A stretch of 64,000 bases of DNA, taken from the NCBI RefSeq assembly GCF_041537905.1, contig NZ_JBGRUO010000009.1, positions 1 to 64,000 of the forward strand, written 5' to 3'. The stretch comes from Ruegeria_C sp041537905 (GTDB lineage Bacteria > Pseudomonadota > Alphaproteobacteria > Rhodobacterales > Rhodobacteraceae). Below are positions 33,627 through 42,181 of this stretch, piece by piece. Made by a program: the position numbers and the translations under genes. The notes below the pieces were generated by a model, which did not search any database, was not told where the DNA came from, and saw nothing but the letters and a program-made list of their open reading frames with translations. The stretch's first letter is position 1, and every line of letters begins with the position of its first letter.

Positions 33627-34731
33627 GGGGGCGTTATTGCACAGATCAGTTGCAACTTGGAATACGCCCAACCCGAGACGGAATTCAGGCGGTGCGTTCG
33701 AAACTTGGGCGGCCAATTCCGGTCATCCGGTTGAGAACCCGGACGCCAATCCCGGCTTCTGTTTTCTGGTTTTCGAAGCCCCGGGCCTTTAGCTTGGGCG
33801 CAATGACAGTCTTCCAGCGACCCATGAGAGTTTCACCTCGGCTGCGTTGATTGTAGCCAGTGGCTTTCTGCCAAGCCATTCGCCCCCGGCTTTCGATCTC
33901 GACGATATGGCGGTCTCGTGCCGTTGGATCCTGGGCTGCATTGGGGCTCAGTATTGCATTTTTGGGAGGTGGGATCGTGACCTCAATCATCGATCCGAAA
34001 CGAACGGCAAGCAAATCAGATGTGGGTTCCCCATCGTAAGCTCCATCTGCCAGAAAGAGAGAAACCGGGCCGTCGACCTGATCCAAGAGCTCTGGTAGCA
34101 CCGTCGGATCGCCAACCTCATCGTTAGTGAGATCGGAGCAGACGATCTCGCCGCTGACAAGATCAAGACCGAGGTGGAGTTTGCGCCAAGAGCGCCGTTT
34201 GCGCTTTGTTTTATGCTTCTCCTCAAGCCACCCGCCCTCGCCGAAGACCTTCATGCCGGTGCTATCGACAACCAGATGGACCGGGTCGGATCGGTCGGTT
34301 TTGCGCGTTGCAGGCAAAGTCAGTCCCTTGCCCCGGCGCGAGAGTGTGGAGAAATCCGGCACCGCGATCTCAAACCCAAGCAGCCCTGCAATACTGCGCA
34401 TCAGGCCTTGGGTTTGCCGCAGTGGTTGTTTGAAAACCATCCCCAATGTCAGGCACAACTCAATCGCCAGATCAGAATAGCGCGGCTGTCCACCACGCGT
34501 TGTTCGGCGCGGTGCCGACCACAGGCCAAGCGCGTCTTCGCTGACCCAGACTGTCAGATCACCGCGCTGCCGCAGGCCCTCATTGTACTCAGGCCAGTTG
34601 GTCACCCGATGCCTTTGCTTCGGGATCTTGTCACGACGAGCGGCGTTGACCTTATGCGGCATTTACAGCATCCTGAAAGGAACGGACCGCCTCGATATCA
34701 GCGCATGGGCGATCCGTGCAACAACGCCCCA
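33627..34731 (-). mobile_element. IS5-family insertion sequence
   Basis: The inverted ends are clear: left GGGGGCGTTATTGCACAGAT, right (reversed) TGGGGCGTTGTTGCACGGAT. TA occurs on both outer sides, matching a TA target duplication. One transposase gene fills the element. Confidence 0.85.
33685..34662 (-). CDS. IS5-family transposase
   Basis: A 325-aa DDE transposase: Asp in LVVDSTGMKVFG, Asp in LFLADGAYDGE, and Glu in RSRGETLMGRWK. The N-terminus (WPEYNEGLRQRGDLTVWVSED) is the typical IS5 start. The frame is unbroken and both element ends are present, so it may be active. Confidence 0.93.
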   Translation of the reverse strand: MPHKVNAARRDKIPKQRHRVTNWPEYNEGLRQRGDLTVWVSEDALGLWSAPRRTTRGGQPRYSDLAIELCLTLGMVFKQPLRQTQGLMRSIAGLLGFEIAVPDFSTLSRRGKGLTLPATRKTDRSDPVHLVVDSTGMKVFGEGGWLEEKHKTKRKRRSWRKLHLGLDLVSGEIVCSDLTNDEVGDPTVLPELLDQVDGPVSLFLADGAYDGEPTSDLLAVRFGSMIEVTIPPPKNAILSPNAAQDPTARDRHIVEIESRGRMAWQKATGYNQRSRGETLMGRWKTVIAPKLKARGFENQKTEAGIGVRVLNRMTGIGRPSFERTA

Positions 34732-34778
34732 TAGATGCTATCGATCCTCGTCAAGAGCGATCCGAGAAGAGGCGAGAT

Positions 34779-35285
34779 TCACCCGACAAATTCGCCAGAC
34801 TCTAGTCCCTTAAGGAGCCTTTCTCCGAAGACTGCTTTTCCTTTGGTCACAGAGCCGTCTAGTGCATCATGAAGTCCTCCATTGTGACAAGAAAGCAGCG
34901 TAGTCAGGAGGAAAATAAAGCGCTCTTGCTGGTCGAAGCTTTGAAAGCAATTCATCCCGCTCACAGACGTCTTGGGCAATATGGAGATTACTGAAACCCA
35001 AGGATAAGACTCGGCATCAGGCAACTCGAAGTCGCGAAAAATGTGGTCCACAGGCCAAATCTGAGCGCCATCGGCAGTCTTCTCGCCAACATCTGGACTG
35101 AATGAAACTCGTTTTGGATCAGACGTTTGGCGCGTCAGGGTCACGAAATCGCCGTCAAAATGAAGTTTGGCGTAGCTATGCCCTTCATAGCCATGCGAAT
35201 ATAGCTGATGAAAGCTAAGATATATGGTATCCGTCCGGTTTCCCCGCTCTGACGGCTGATGGAGTGTGCTGATAGTGTCCACCAT
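34779..35285 (-). pseudogene. Hypothetical protein, N-terminus lost to IS66 insertion
   Basis: The translation from about residue 20 (LSFHQLYSHGYEGHSYAKLH onward) is coherent, but its first codons read through the left end of the IS66 element. I infer that the IS removed the true start. No family is recognised. The remaining roughly 150 residues are hydrophilic with no signal peptide or membrane segment. Confidence 0.45.
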
Positions 35286-35311
35286 CGATAGTGGACATCA
35301 TGGGGTACTCT

Positions 35312-35716
35312 ATGGCGGGCAAGAAGGGGCAAAAGAAGCGGTTCTGGTCGGATGAGGAGAAGCGTTCGATCTGTGAGCAGACGCGGGCACCCGGAGTTTC
35401 GGTTGCGCAAGTTGCGCGTCGTTATTCGATGAACGCCAATCTGATCCACAAATGGCTCCGCGATCCTCGTTTTGCGCCGGAAGGAGAGACCGGTGAGGTA
35501 CTGGATGCCGCTGAAGTGGGGTTTGTGCCTGTCGAGATTGCGGATGCCATACCGGTACCGTCGCATTGCGCTACTCCGGTTTCCGCCCCAGCATCGAGCG
35601 AGCCAGTCTCGGCGCAACGCGTGGATATCACGCTGTCAGATGGACGGCGCATTTTGGTGGAAGGCAGCACGGCGCTGTCGGCTGTTCTGGCCTTGGTCGA
35701 AGGGCTTATGCCGTGA
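35312..35716 (+). CDS. tnpA: IS66 accessory protein TnpA
   Basis: About 134 aa from MAGKKGQKKRFWSDEEKRSI, a small helix-turn-helix protein (VAQVARRYSMNANLIHKWLRD) typical of the first IS66 gene. Its stop overlaps the GTG start of tnpB (GTGA), implying coupled translation. The frame also permits a start at 35291. Confidence 0.85.
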   Translation: MAGKKGQKKRFWSDEEKRSICEQTRAPGVSVAQVARRYSMNANLIHKWLRDPRFAPEGETGEVLDAAEVGFVPVEIADAIPVPSHCATPVSAPASSEPVSAQRVDITLSDGRRILVEGSTALSAVLALVEGLMP

Positions 35717-36060
35717 TCCCGGTTCCGTCGAACACGCGGGTGTGGCTAGCTGCCGGGGTGACGGACATGCGGCGTGGGTTCAATACGCTGGCCGCACAGG
35801 CGGAGAAGGTTTTGGAACTCGATCCCTATTCCGGGCATTTGTTTGTGTTTCGGGGGCGGCGCGGTGATCTTCTCAAGATTATCTGGTGGGACAGCCAGGG
35901 CGCCTGCCTGTTTAGCAAACGGCTGGAACGCGGGCGCTTTGTTTGGCCCGCTGCCAAGGACGGCAAGATCAGTGTGACAGCGGCGCAGTTGTCGATGTTG
36001 CTTGAAGGGATCGACTGGCGGATGCCGAAGAAGACATGGCGGCCCCTGAGCACCGGATAG
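35713..36060 (+). CDS. tnpB: IS66 Orf2 protein TnpB
   Basis: 115 aa from a GTG at 35713 overlapping the tnpA stop. It shows the conserved TnpB sequence: VWLAAGVTDMRRGFNTLAAQ, HLFVFRGRRGDLLKIIWWD and LEGIDWRMP. Required for IS66 transposition with TnpA and TnpC, although its exact role is unknown. Confidence 0.9.
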   Translation: MIPVPSNTRVWLAAGVTDMRRGFNTLAAQAEKVLELDPYSGHLFVFRGRRGDLLKIIWWDSQGACLFSKRLERGRFVWPAAKDGKISVTAAQLSMLLEGIDWRMPKKTWRPLSTG

Positions 36061-36102
36061 GTCAATTTACTGGCGCGAACTGGCGTTTCTCGATTCACCT
36101 TT

Positions 36103-37548
36103 TTGCTGCAATGGGTTATATCCAAGGCTTTGTTGGACGCCCTTAAATCCTTGCCAGAAGACCCCGCAGAACTGCGGGCTGTCAGTGAGCGTTTGATGGC
36201 AGAGGTGCAATCCCAAGCCTATCAGATCGAGAAGCTGAAGTCCGAGCTTCATGGCCATCGCAAGGCGCGGTTCGGTTCCAAATCCGAGAGCTTGGATCAA
36301 CTGGTCCTCGATCTGGCGGAAGACGCAGAGATTGAAGTCGCGGCTGAGGCACAGAAGAGCGAACCGACCGAGGCTGACAGCAAGCCACCCAAACGCCAGC
36401 ACAGTCGCAAACCCTTGCCCGATCATCTGGAACGGCAAGACGAAGTGCTGTCGCCGGGTGAAGAATGCACTGACTGCGGCGGCTCCCTGCGCCAGATCGG
36501 CGAGGATATCACCGAGGAACTGGAGTATCTCCCGGGCCGCTTTGTTGTGCGTCGCATTATCCGCCCGCGCATGGCTTGCACCTGTTGTGAGGCTTTTGCC
36601 CAGGCAGCACTTCCATCGCGCCCGATTGAACGTGGTCGCCCCGGCCCCGGCCTTCTGGCCCACGTGCTGGTTGGCAAATATTGCGATCATCTACCGCTGG
36701 ACCGGCAATCCAAAATCTTCGCCCGCGAGAACGTGCATCTGCCACGCTCCACGCTGACCGACTGGGTGGGCCGCAGCACAGCGTTGCTGGAACCATTGGC
36801 TTATCATATCGGCAAGCTGGTCAGGGCAGGCCCCGCGCTCTTTGCCGATGACACGCCGGTCAAACTGCAAAGCAAGCTTAAACCCAAGAAGACACAAACC
36901 GCGCGGCTCTGGAGCTATGTGCGTGATGAACGCCCTTGGTGTGGGGATGCCCCAGCTTGCGCATGGTATCAGTTCAGCACGGATCGCAAAGGCGAACACC
37001 CTGTCAATCATCTCTCGGGCTATACTGGCACCGCGCACGCCGACGGCTTTGCTGGCTTCAATGGCCTCTTCGGTGATGACAAAGCCGCCGAGATGGCCTG
37101 CATGGTGCATGTGCGGCGCAAGTTCGTGGATGAGTTCGAACGCACCGGTGCGGATATCGCAAAACACACCATCACGCAGATCGCAGAGCTTTACGTGGTT
37201 GAGAAGGAAGCCAAGGGCAAAACCCCTGAAGAGCGTGTTACCCTGCGGCAGGAGAAGGCCAAACCCATCTTTGATAAGTTGGAGGCCTGGCTGCAAGCAC
37301 AACTCCCCAAGCTCTCGGGCAAAACCAAACTGGCCGGAGCCATTCGCTATGCCTTGGGCCGCATGCCCAAGGCCCGTGCTTATCTCAGCGACGGGCGGCT
37401 GGAACTCGACAACAACATTTGCGAGCGCTCAATCCGCCCCATTCTCACGGCGATGACCGCTTTGTCCTGTGTGGATGGCGTCTGCTTTGCAAGGAAAAAA
37501 TGCGTTGATCGCGCGGCTGGTCAGTACAGTCCTGTGTCCGGCCTTTGA
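36103..37548 (+). pseudogene. tnpC: IS66 transposase TnpC, C-terminus truncated
   Basis: The N-terminal coiled coil, zinc-finger region (CTDCGGSLR, then CTCCEAF) and DDE domain (LFADDTPVKLQ; HADGFAGFNGLF; LELDNNICERSIRPI) are present. The expected end (ALGRKNYLF and beyond) is replaced by about 35 unrelated residues before a chance stop. The element therefore encodes a defective transposase. Confidence 0.85.
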
Positions 37549-37758
37549 TCGCGGCATTCGCTTGAGCCGCTGGCCTTGATGGGTTCCGTGAACCTGGCCC
37601 CATTCGGCGACGCGAACCTGAAAGTTCAGGACAAAGCTCGGGTTCCCGGGTTCTCGGATGACCGCACGTGCCATCCGTTGCCCGGCAGGCGATTTGCACA
37701 GCAAATCTGCCGAGAGGGGGCATTCGTCTTGCAATTCGGGTTTGTTCAGTTCCTCCGT
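37441..37758. other. IS66-IS110 junction, no assignable gene
   Basis: 318 bp from the break in tnpC to the IS110 stop. Overlapping frames on the minus strand show no family features. A hairpin GATTTGC-ACA-GCAAATC lies near 37690-37706. It is probably IS110 terminal sequence plus remains of the deleted IS66 end. Confidence 0.4.
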
Positions 37759-38778
37759 TTATGCTGCTGCTTGCCGGTAATATGTTTCCTTGGTGAGGAT
37801 CGCCCAGATGATCCTGGCCGTCTTGTTTGCCATCGCAATGGTCGCGAGGCGCATTGGTTTGCGCTCAAGTAATTGCATGATCCAGGGATGTACTCGCTCT
37901 GGGTATCCAAGGGCGCGCTGAACCTGAGAGGTCATGCCAATCACCAGCAGCCTTCGTAAGTATCGATCACCCTTTTTACTGATTCTGCCCAGACGCTCTT
38001 TGCCACCGCTCGATCTGTTCAACGGCGTAAGCCCCAACCAGGCGGCAAACTCGCGCCCGTTTTTGAACTGCTTACCGTCGCCGATGGTGGCGACAATGGC
38101 CGAGGCGGTGATGGGGCCGACACCGGGAACCGTCCTAATGCGTTTGGCACGTTCATCGATCCGGGAGTGATACTCGATCAGTTTGTCATAAAAACTCACC
38201 CGGTCATCGAGATCGATAACCTGGTCGCAGAGCGTTTTGAGCATACTCTTTGCCACGTCAGGGATGTCCGGACAGTCATCCGTCTGGAACGCCTTGACGA
38301 AGCGCATCGCGGCGACCGGTCCATTGCCGATCACATGGCCGAACTCACGAAGAAGACCCCGGATCACGTTCAGCATCTGGGCCTTCTGGCGCACGATCAG
38401 CTGACGCACCCGGTGCATCGTCAGCAGGGCCTGTTGCTCCTTCGACTTCACAGCAACAAACCGCATGGTGGGTCGTGTGACCGCTTCGCAGATCGCTTCC
38501 GCATCAACGGCATCTGTCTTGCCGCGCTTCACATATGGCTTGACGTAGAGCGTTGGCATCAGGCGCACATCGTGCCCGATTGCCAGCAACTCACGCGCCC
38601 AATGATGGGCCGACCCACAAGCCTCAATTCCAATAAGACAGCTTGGCAGCGTTTCGAAGAACTTGAGCAATTGTCTGCGCCGGATTGAGCGATTGAAGAC
38701 AACCGTGCCGTCAGCGGTAATTCCATGGGCCTGAAAAACGTCCTTCCCAAGATCCAATCCTATTGTCGCAACTTCCAT
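37759..38778 (-). CDS. IS110-family transposase, intact
   Basis: A 339-aa DEDD transposase. The first catalytic Asp is in TIGLDLGKDVF, Glu in LIGIEACGSAHHW, and the last Asp pair in KTDAVDAEAI. The C-terminal Transposase_20 region reads VPGVGPITASAIVATIGDGK and WLGLTPLNRSSGGKERLG, with the active-site Ser in RSSGGKER. Unlike the copy at 18412-19392, its start is undamaged. IS110 elements lack classical inverted ends, so borders were not set. Confidence 0.93.
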   Translation of the reverse strand: MEVATIGLDLGKDVFQAHGITADGTVVFNRSIRRRQLLKFFETLPSCLIGIEACGSAHHWARELLAIGHDVRLMPTLYVKPYVKRGKTDAVDAEAICEAVTRPTMRFVAVKSKEQQALLTMHRVRQLIVRQKAQMLNVIRGLLREFGHVIGNGPVAAMRFVKAFQTDDCPDIPDVAKSMLKTLCDQVIDLDDRVSFYDKLIEYHSRIDERAKRIRTVPGVGPITASAIVATIGDGKQFKNGREFAAWLGLTPLNRSSGGKERLGRISKKGDRYLRRLLVIGMTSQVQRALGYPERVHPWIMQLLERKPMRLATIAMANKTARIIWAILTKETYYRQAAA

Positions 38779-39156
38779 GGTGGGGCTCCTTTCCTGTCAG
38801 AAGATGACTTCCACAGTTTGCCGCAAAGCGCGACGATTGGGAGCAGACGCCATCCACTCCATCCGCCCTGTGTGAGTTCACGAGCAATGCAGCGAAGGGC
38901 AGATAACCAAATCTACTCCCAGGTTTTCTGAAAAGACACCTACGGCCTGATTCCATCTGGAAACACCACATTATGCTGATGTTTTTGGCATGATCGTCAT
39001 AAGGCGCGGGCATCTGCCGTCTGATATCGGCATAATCAGCAAATCGGCATAATACAGATTGCACATGGATACCCCCGCGAGCAGACTAAGAACCGCTGCG
39101 GGGGTTAATCAAGCCATTTGCTTGCGTTCGCTAAGGGCAAAGGAGCTTCCACCCAC
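38779..39156. other. Non-coding region between IS110 and the RiPP-precursor gene
   Basis: 378 bp. It should include the IS110 left end (with its bridge RNA region, as known for the family) and the downstream hairpin of the next gene at 39071-39105. No credible gene is seen. Confidence 0.4.
39071..39105 (-). terminator. Possible terminator of the NHLP-precursor gene
   Basis: Arms ACCCCCGC and GCGGGGGT (8 bp, perfect), extended by AGC/GCT, about 50 bases after the stop at 39157. No T-run follows on the minus strand, so efficiency is uncertain. Confidence 0.4.
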
Positions 39157-39480
39157 CTAGTAGTCGATGGTTCCGATGTTGATTTGGACGGTCCGGCGTG
39201 CTCCGCTAGCGATGCAGTCCCACGTTGTTCCGCCATGCGCACTTGCCAGGTCATGCTCTGAGATTTCACCTTCAGACGGTGCCGCAGGGATATGCAGGTG
39301 CTTCACCTTGTCGGTGTCGCGCACCACTCTGAATTCGAAGCCACTCGGGATCGAACCCAGATACTCACTGATGGCTGCATTGGTGTCGGATTCCAAGAGC
39401 GCCATAAACTGTTCATCGTTCCAGGCGCGCTCACAGAGTCCCGCAAACACATTTTCCTGGCCTTCGTTCTGAGTACCCAT
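39157..39480 (-). CDS. Probable NHLP-leader RiPP precursor
   Basis: 107 aa from MGTQNEGQENVFAGLC (39480); a start at 39546 is possible but the leader homology begins here. It has the nitrile-hydratase-like leader layout: ERAWNDEQFMALLESDTNAA (18-37), then IPSGFEFRVVRDTDKVKHLH and IPAAPSEGEISEHDL, closing with a double glycine (AHGG, Gly83-Gly84). The 23-residue tail TTWDCIASGARRTVQINIGT plus IDY would be the core, with one Cys and several Thr/Ser. I see no modifying enzyme, protease or exporter nearby, so it is an orphan precursor; a decayed nitrile-hydratase-like protein is the alternative. Confidence 0.65.
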   Translation of the reverse strand: MGTQNEGQENVFAGLCERAWNDEQFMALLESDTNAAISEYLGSIPSGFEFRVVRDTDKVKHLHIPAAPSEGEISEHDLASAHGGTTWDCIASGARRTVQINIGTIDY

Positions 39481-39549
39481 TTTCTTTTCCGATCCTATTG
39501 CTTTTGGTCCTTGCATCGAGTGCGGCAAGTTTTGACCCTGCTGCACAGC

Positions 39550-39933
39550 CTATCTGGGTCGATTACTCATATGCCGGATGTAGCTGCGATTAATCCTGCT
39601 TAATGCTGCCCTCCACTCATCCCCCAGCATCACGGTCTTCCAAGTCTGGATGAGCTTTGCAGGACGGCGCACCGGCAGTTTCCCCAGGTCTTCCTGCTGC
39701 GGCAGTCGCGCCCGCGTGTCCACATACTCTCGCCCATGCTTGTGACAGGGCAGCACCGGCTCATGCATCGGCCAGTCTGGACCAACGATGTCAACAAGGT
39801 CAGAGGCAAGGAAATGCACCTTGCGGCGGCACAGGTTGCACCGAAGCGTGATGACCTGACCATCAGCCGCAGCATCCCGCAACGTGCGGCACTTGCCGGG
39901 GTATGGATGGGCTGGCGGATGTGAAACAGGCAT
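39550..39933 (-). CDS. Hypothetical protein with zinc-ribbon-like cysteines
   Basis: About 127 aa from MPVSHPPAHPYPGKCRTL; an upstream start to 40023 cannot be excluded and no ribosome site settles it. Cysteines in ITLRCNLCRRKVHFLASDL and EPVLPCHKHGREY could form a metal site (CxxC and CxxH). The C-terminus is basic with RPAKLIQTWKTVMLG. Similar proteins occur in alphaproteobacterial accessory DNA in my recollection; function unknown. It is divergent from the next gene. Confidence 0.5.
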   Translation of the reverse strand: MPVSHPPAHPYPGKCRTLRDAAADGQVITLRCNLCRRKVHFLASDLVDIVGPDWPMHEPVLPCHKHGREYVDTRARLPQQEDLGKLPVRRPAKLIQTWKTVMLGDEWRAALSRINRSYIRHMSNRPR

Positions 39934-39997
39934 AGAGAGAACATAATGGGAACATTGTAGCTTGCCCAAGCTGAAAATCGCTCCTAGCTTTCCCGTC

Positions 39998-40333
39998 ATG
40001 CGAACCAAATCCCGTCCCCGCAAGAAAGCCGCTGACGAACTGTTCTATCCTCTGAGGGTCCGCGTGCTGGTTCCTTTAGATGGGTTCGGGCGGCGGTATG
40101 AGGAACTCTACAGGTCGATGGATGAGCGTGCAGGGCGGGGCCTTTGGGGCCACAACGCAGACTGTGTGCCTCGTTACGACCTCAGAGACACAACGGCCTT
40201 CTACATGGCCGTTCCGGGGCTAGTAGCGCCGTTTCTTGAGACGTTCGACCTCGAACTGGCACGGGGTGATCCAGAGCGCCCCGGTGAGAGTTCTTACAGG
40301 CTGATGGCGCCGAAGTCGGGGCTGTGCAAGTGA
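39998..40333 (+). CDS. Hypothetical protein
   Basis: About 111 aa from MRTKSRPRKKAADELF (39998; an earlier ATG-less start to 39962 is possible). The N-terminus is very basic, then LFYPLRVRVLVPLDGFGRRY and a Trp/Asp-rich middle. No family is recognised. It ends 5 bases before the convergent gene at 40338-40850. The pair with the divergent Cys-containing gene may be a unit carried together on mobile DNA. Confidence 0.45.
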   Translation: MRTKSRPRKKAADELFYPLRVRVLVPLDGFGRRYEELYRSMDERAGRGLWGHNADCVPRYDLRDTTAFYMAVPGLVAPFLETFDLELARGDPERPGESSYRLMAPKSGLCK

Positions 40334-40337
40334 CGCT

Positions 40338-40850
40338 TTAGCAGCGTATGTCCAGCAACATCGGTCGATCACGCAAGTGGTCACTTTGGCTTTCGGGTAC
40401 GGTGATTGACACTGTCCCGCTCGCGCCGGAAAAATCCCCGGTTCCACCTGTGACTATCAATTCGATGATTTGTTGGTCTTCCCCTGAGCGTCCCGTATCC
40501 GTCGCATCGCCAAGGTAAACTACTTCGGTGACGAAGAGTTCGCCACTTGGAGCGGCAATGACGCCATCGGCCTGAACGTAGTGACCAAACTCGGCGCTAC
40601 CGCCAAGGACTGTGGAAACTACGTCGAAGGTTCCAACAAAGCGGCCATCCAGGTCACTCAGAGACCAATACAAGATACGTCGGTCACCTGCCTCGGCGTT
40701 CTGTGGGTCCGCCCCGAGAAACTTGATCGATGTGTTGCTGTGAAGTAGTTCGGTTTGCCCACATCCAACGAGCGCCTCATCAGTTTGAGCAGCCGCACCC
40801 AATGGCAACACCAGCCCAACAGCGAAGATCCAATGGCGAAGGTTTCTCAT
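40338..40850 (-). CDS. Secreted allene-oxide-cyclase-barrel-like protein
   Basis: 170 aa from MRNLRHWIFAVGLVLPLGAA (40850), with ribosome site GGAGA and a clear signal peptide ending AAA or AAQ. The mature part has the AOC/dirigent beta-barrel pattern: DRRILYWSLSDLDGRFVGTFDVVS, split here as a description, then a closing TGGTGDFSGASGTVSIT. A Cys near the mature N-terminus and one at the very C-terminus (DIRC) could form a disulphide. Bacterial members have no proven activity. Confidence 0.6.
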   Translation of the reverse strand: MRNLRHWIFAVGLVLPLGAAAQTDEALVGCGQTELLHSNTSIKFLGADPQNAEAGDRRILYWSLSDLDGRFVGTFDVVSTVLGGSAEFGHYVQADGVIAAPSGELFVTEVVYLGDATDTGRSGEDQQIIELIVTGGTGDFSGASGTVSITVPESQSDHLRDRPMLLDIRC

Positions 40851-40949
40851 GATGCGTCTCCCCAGTTCGTGATCCGTTCCTTGCGCGAAAAGTTTGGTGG
40901 TGTATTCGCCGTGCAAATGCCGATGACCCCAGACTTGGGGTCTGCGATG

Positions 40950-40971
40950 GCCCGGCCTCTGAAAGCCGGGC
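40950..40971 (-). terminator. Hairpin between DUF1127 and AOC-like genes
   Basis: GCCCGGC-CTCTGAAA-GCCGGGC, perfect 7-bp stem, downstream of the DUF1127 gene. A smaller hairpin (GACCCC-AGACTT-GGGGTC) lies beside it. No strong T-run. Confidence 0.4.
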
Positions 40972-41005
40972 GTTGAGGCAAAACTCCAAGCCGCACGGTT
41001 GTTCT

Positions 41006-41206
41006 TCAGACGTGCTGCCTAATCACTTCGTCAATTTCGGAGCGATTGACCCCAATGTCTGCCAGTTCGTGATCCGTCATCCGATTCAGACGACTCGCGG
41101 CTTCGAGGTAAGCTTTCCGGTTGCTGAGAACGTATCTGGCTTGGTCAAATACCGAGAGCACCTGTGAAAAGTTGCGGCTACCAACGTTTGGCTCAACATA
41201 TGACAT
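41006..41206 (-). CDS. DUF1127 small protein
   Basis: 66 aa from MSYVEPNVGSRNF (41206), with GAAAGG upstream. The C-terminal DUF1127 (YjiS-like) motif is complete: AASRLNRMTDHELADIGVNR, then SEIDEVI. In alphaproteobacteria such proteins are small, often RNA-related, and tied to stress or phosphate control; the role here is unknown. Confidence 0.8.
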   Translation of the reverse strand: MSYVEPNVGSRNFSQVLSVFDQARYVLSNRKAYLEAASRLNRMTDHELADIGVNRSEIDEVIRQHV

Positions 41207-41318
41207 GTGGCTGACCTTTCTATTTGATGTGACGGCTGTGCCACTAACAAAGTTCATCGAGCTTAACCCCTGAATACTGACAGATTAAAATTGCTTCATC
41301 GGCGCAATCTTGGCGCCC

Positions 41319-41343
41319 AAAGAAAGACCCCGCCGAAGCGGGG
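41319..41343 (-). terminator. Rho-independent terminator
   Basis: On the minus strand CCCCGC-TTCG-GCGGGG is followed by TCTTTCTTTG, a classic terminator with a UUCG tetraloop. It lies downstream of the ParB-like gene at 41482-41730. Confidence 0.7.
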
Positions 41344-41481
41344 CCAGGAGAGTGAGTTCGATTGGACAGTGACACCACGCTAGAGGCCGGCCCATGCGAT
41401 AGCCTGAACAGTGCGTTAAGTCTGGTTCATGTAGCAGAAGTAGCAGATGTAGCAGGGGGTCGGGGGCTGAAACTGAATGTC

Positions 41482-41730
41482 TCAGTGCAGCCTTGCACGG
41501 ACTAGGACGCCTTCGATCATTTCTTCACCCAGCGCTCGAATTGCCTCAAGCCGGTGCAGCCCTTCGATCAACACAAACCTGTCACCATCGGCACGCAACT
41601 GGATCGGTGTAGTTTGACCGTTTTCCATGATGTCATATGCAATCGCTTCGACCTTCTCGGGATCCAGTGTTTTCGCGCGCTTGCTGGTGACGTATATCTT
41701 AGCAATCGGGAAGGAGCTTCTCTCTAACAC
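41482..41730 (-). CDS. Small ParB N-terminal-domain protein
   Basis: 82 aa from a GTG start, covering only a ParB/Srx-type nuclease-like domain: YVTSKRAKTLDPEKVEAIAY, DIMENGQTTPIQLR, and the signature VLIEGLHRLEAIRALGE. Similar stand-alone small ParB-domain proteins are common in Rhodobacterales and look complete at this length. The role may be DNA or nucleotide binding; partitioning is unlikely without the helix-turn-helix half. Confidence 0.75.
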   Translation of the reverse strand: MLERSSFPIAKIYVTSKRAKTLDPEKVEAIAYDIMENGQTTPIQLRADGDRFVLIEGLHRLEAIRALGEEMIEGVLVRARLH

Positions 41731-41736
41731 TGACGA

Positions 41737-42096
41737 ATGCCCTTCTTGTTGCCGGTCTATGGATACCCTTGCCTAGCACGGTTTCGAGGGATGGTTGTAA
41801 GAATTCGCAGGCGCAGCGGGGGTCGGTCGATTAGCATGAATAGCGGGATTAGCAGCCCCGTAGGGGATTTCGCGTGTTTTGGTCCACAGGCGCAGCTAAG
41901 GGCAAATCAAAACCTGCACCGTCGTCACCTCACGGAGAGCCAGCGCTCTATGGTGGCGGCGAAATTGTCCAAAATGGAACGCGGGAATCCTGATCTGAAA
42001 TCCGCAAATTTGCGGAATAGGGAAACCTCTCAGGCAGAGGCCGCTGAGCTTCTGAATGTATCCGAGCGCAGCGTTAACACAGCCAAAAAGGTTTAG
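41737..42096 (+). pseudogene. ParB-like phage/plasmid protein fragment
   Basis: Only the second half is recognisable: NQNLHRRHLTESQRSMVAAK, LSKMERGNPDLKS and SQAEAAELLNVSERSVNTAK. This is the central segment of ParB-domain proteins found in phages and plasmids. The N-terminal domain is missing and a stop ends the frame just after the helix-turn-helix (AKKV). Probably a decayed gene. Confidence 0.6.
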
Positions 42097-42181
42097 CGCC
42101 AAGGCGCACCTGAACTGGTTGAACTTTGAAGTCAAAAGTGGTTTGCCGGGCTTAGTGCTAATCTATCACTGGTTGGACTGA

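Larger units (their letters stand above)
35236..37440 (+). mobile_element. IS66-family element, right end missing
   Basis: tnpA, tnpB and tnpC are in the standard order, but tnpC loses its normal end after CERSIRPI and no matching right end follows. The left end lies in the region of gtccggtttccccgctctga near 35235-35260. The break at about 37440 suggests a deletion linked to the neighbouring IS110. Confidence 0.65.

Noticed and set aside
37429..37734. Overlapping minus-strand frames between IS66 and IS110
   Set aside because: Two frames overlap each other and the defective tnpC end, with no domain pattern; more likely IS terminal sequence.
41482..42096. Plasmid partition locus from two ParB-like genes
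   Set aside because: One protein has only the N-terminal domain, the other is a broken fragment on the opposite strand, and no ParA gene or parS-like repeats adjoin them.
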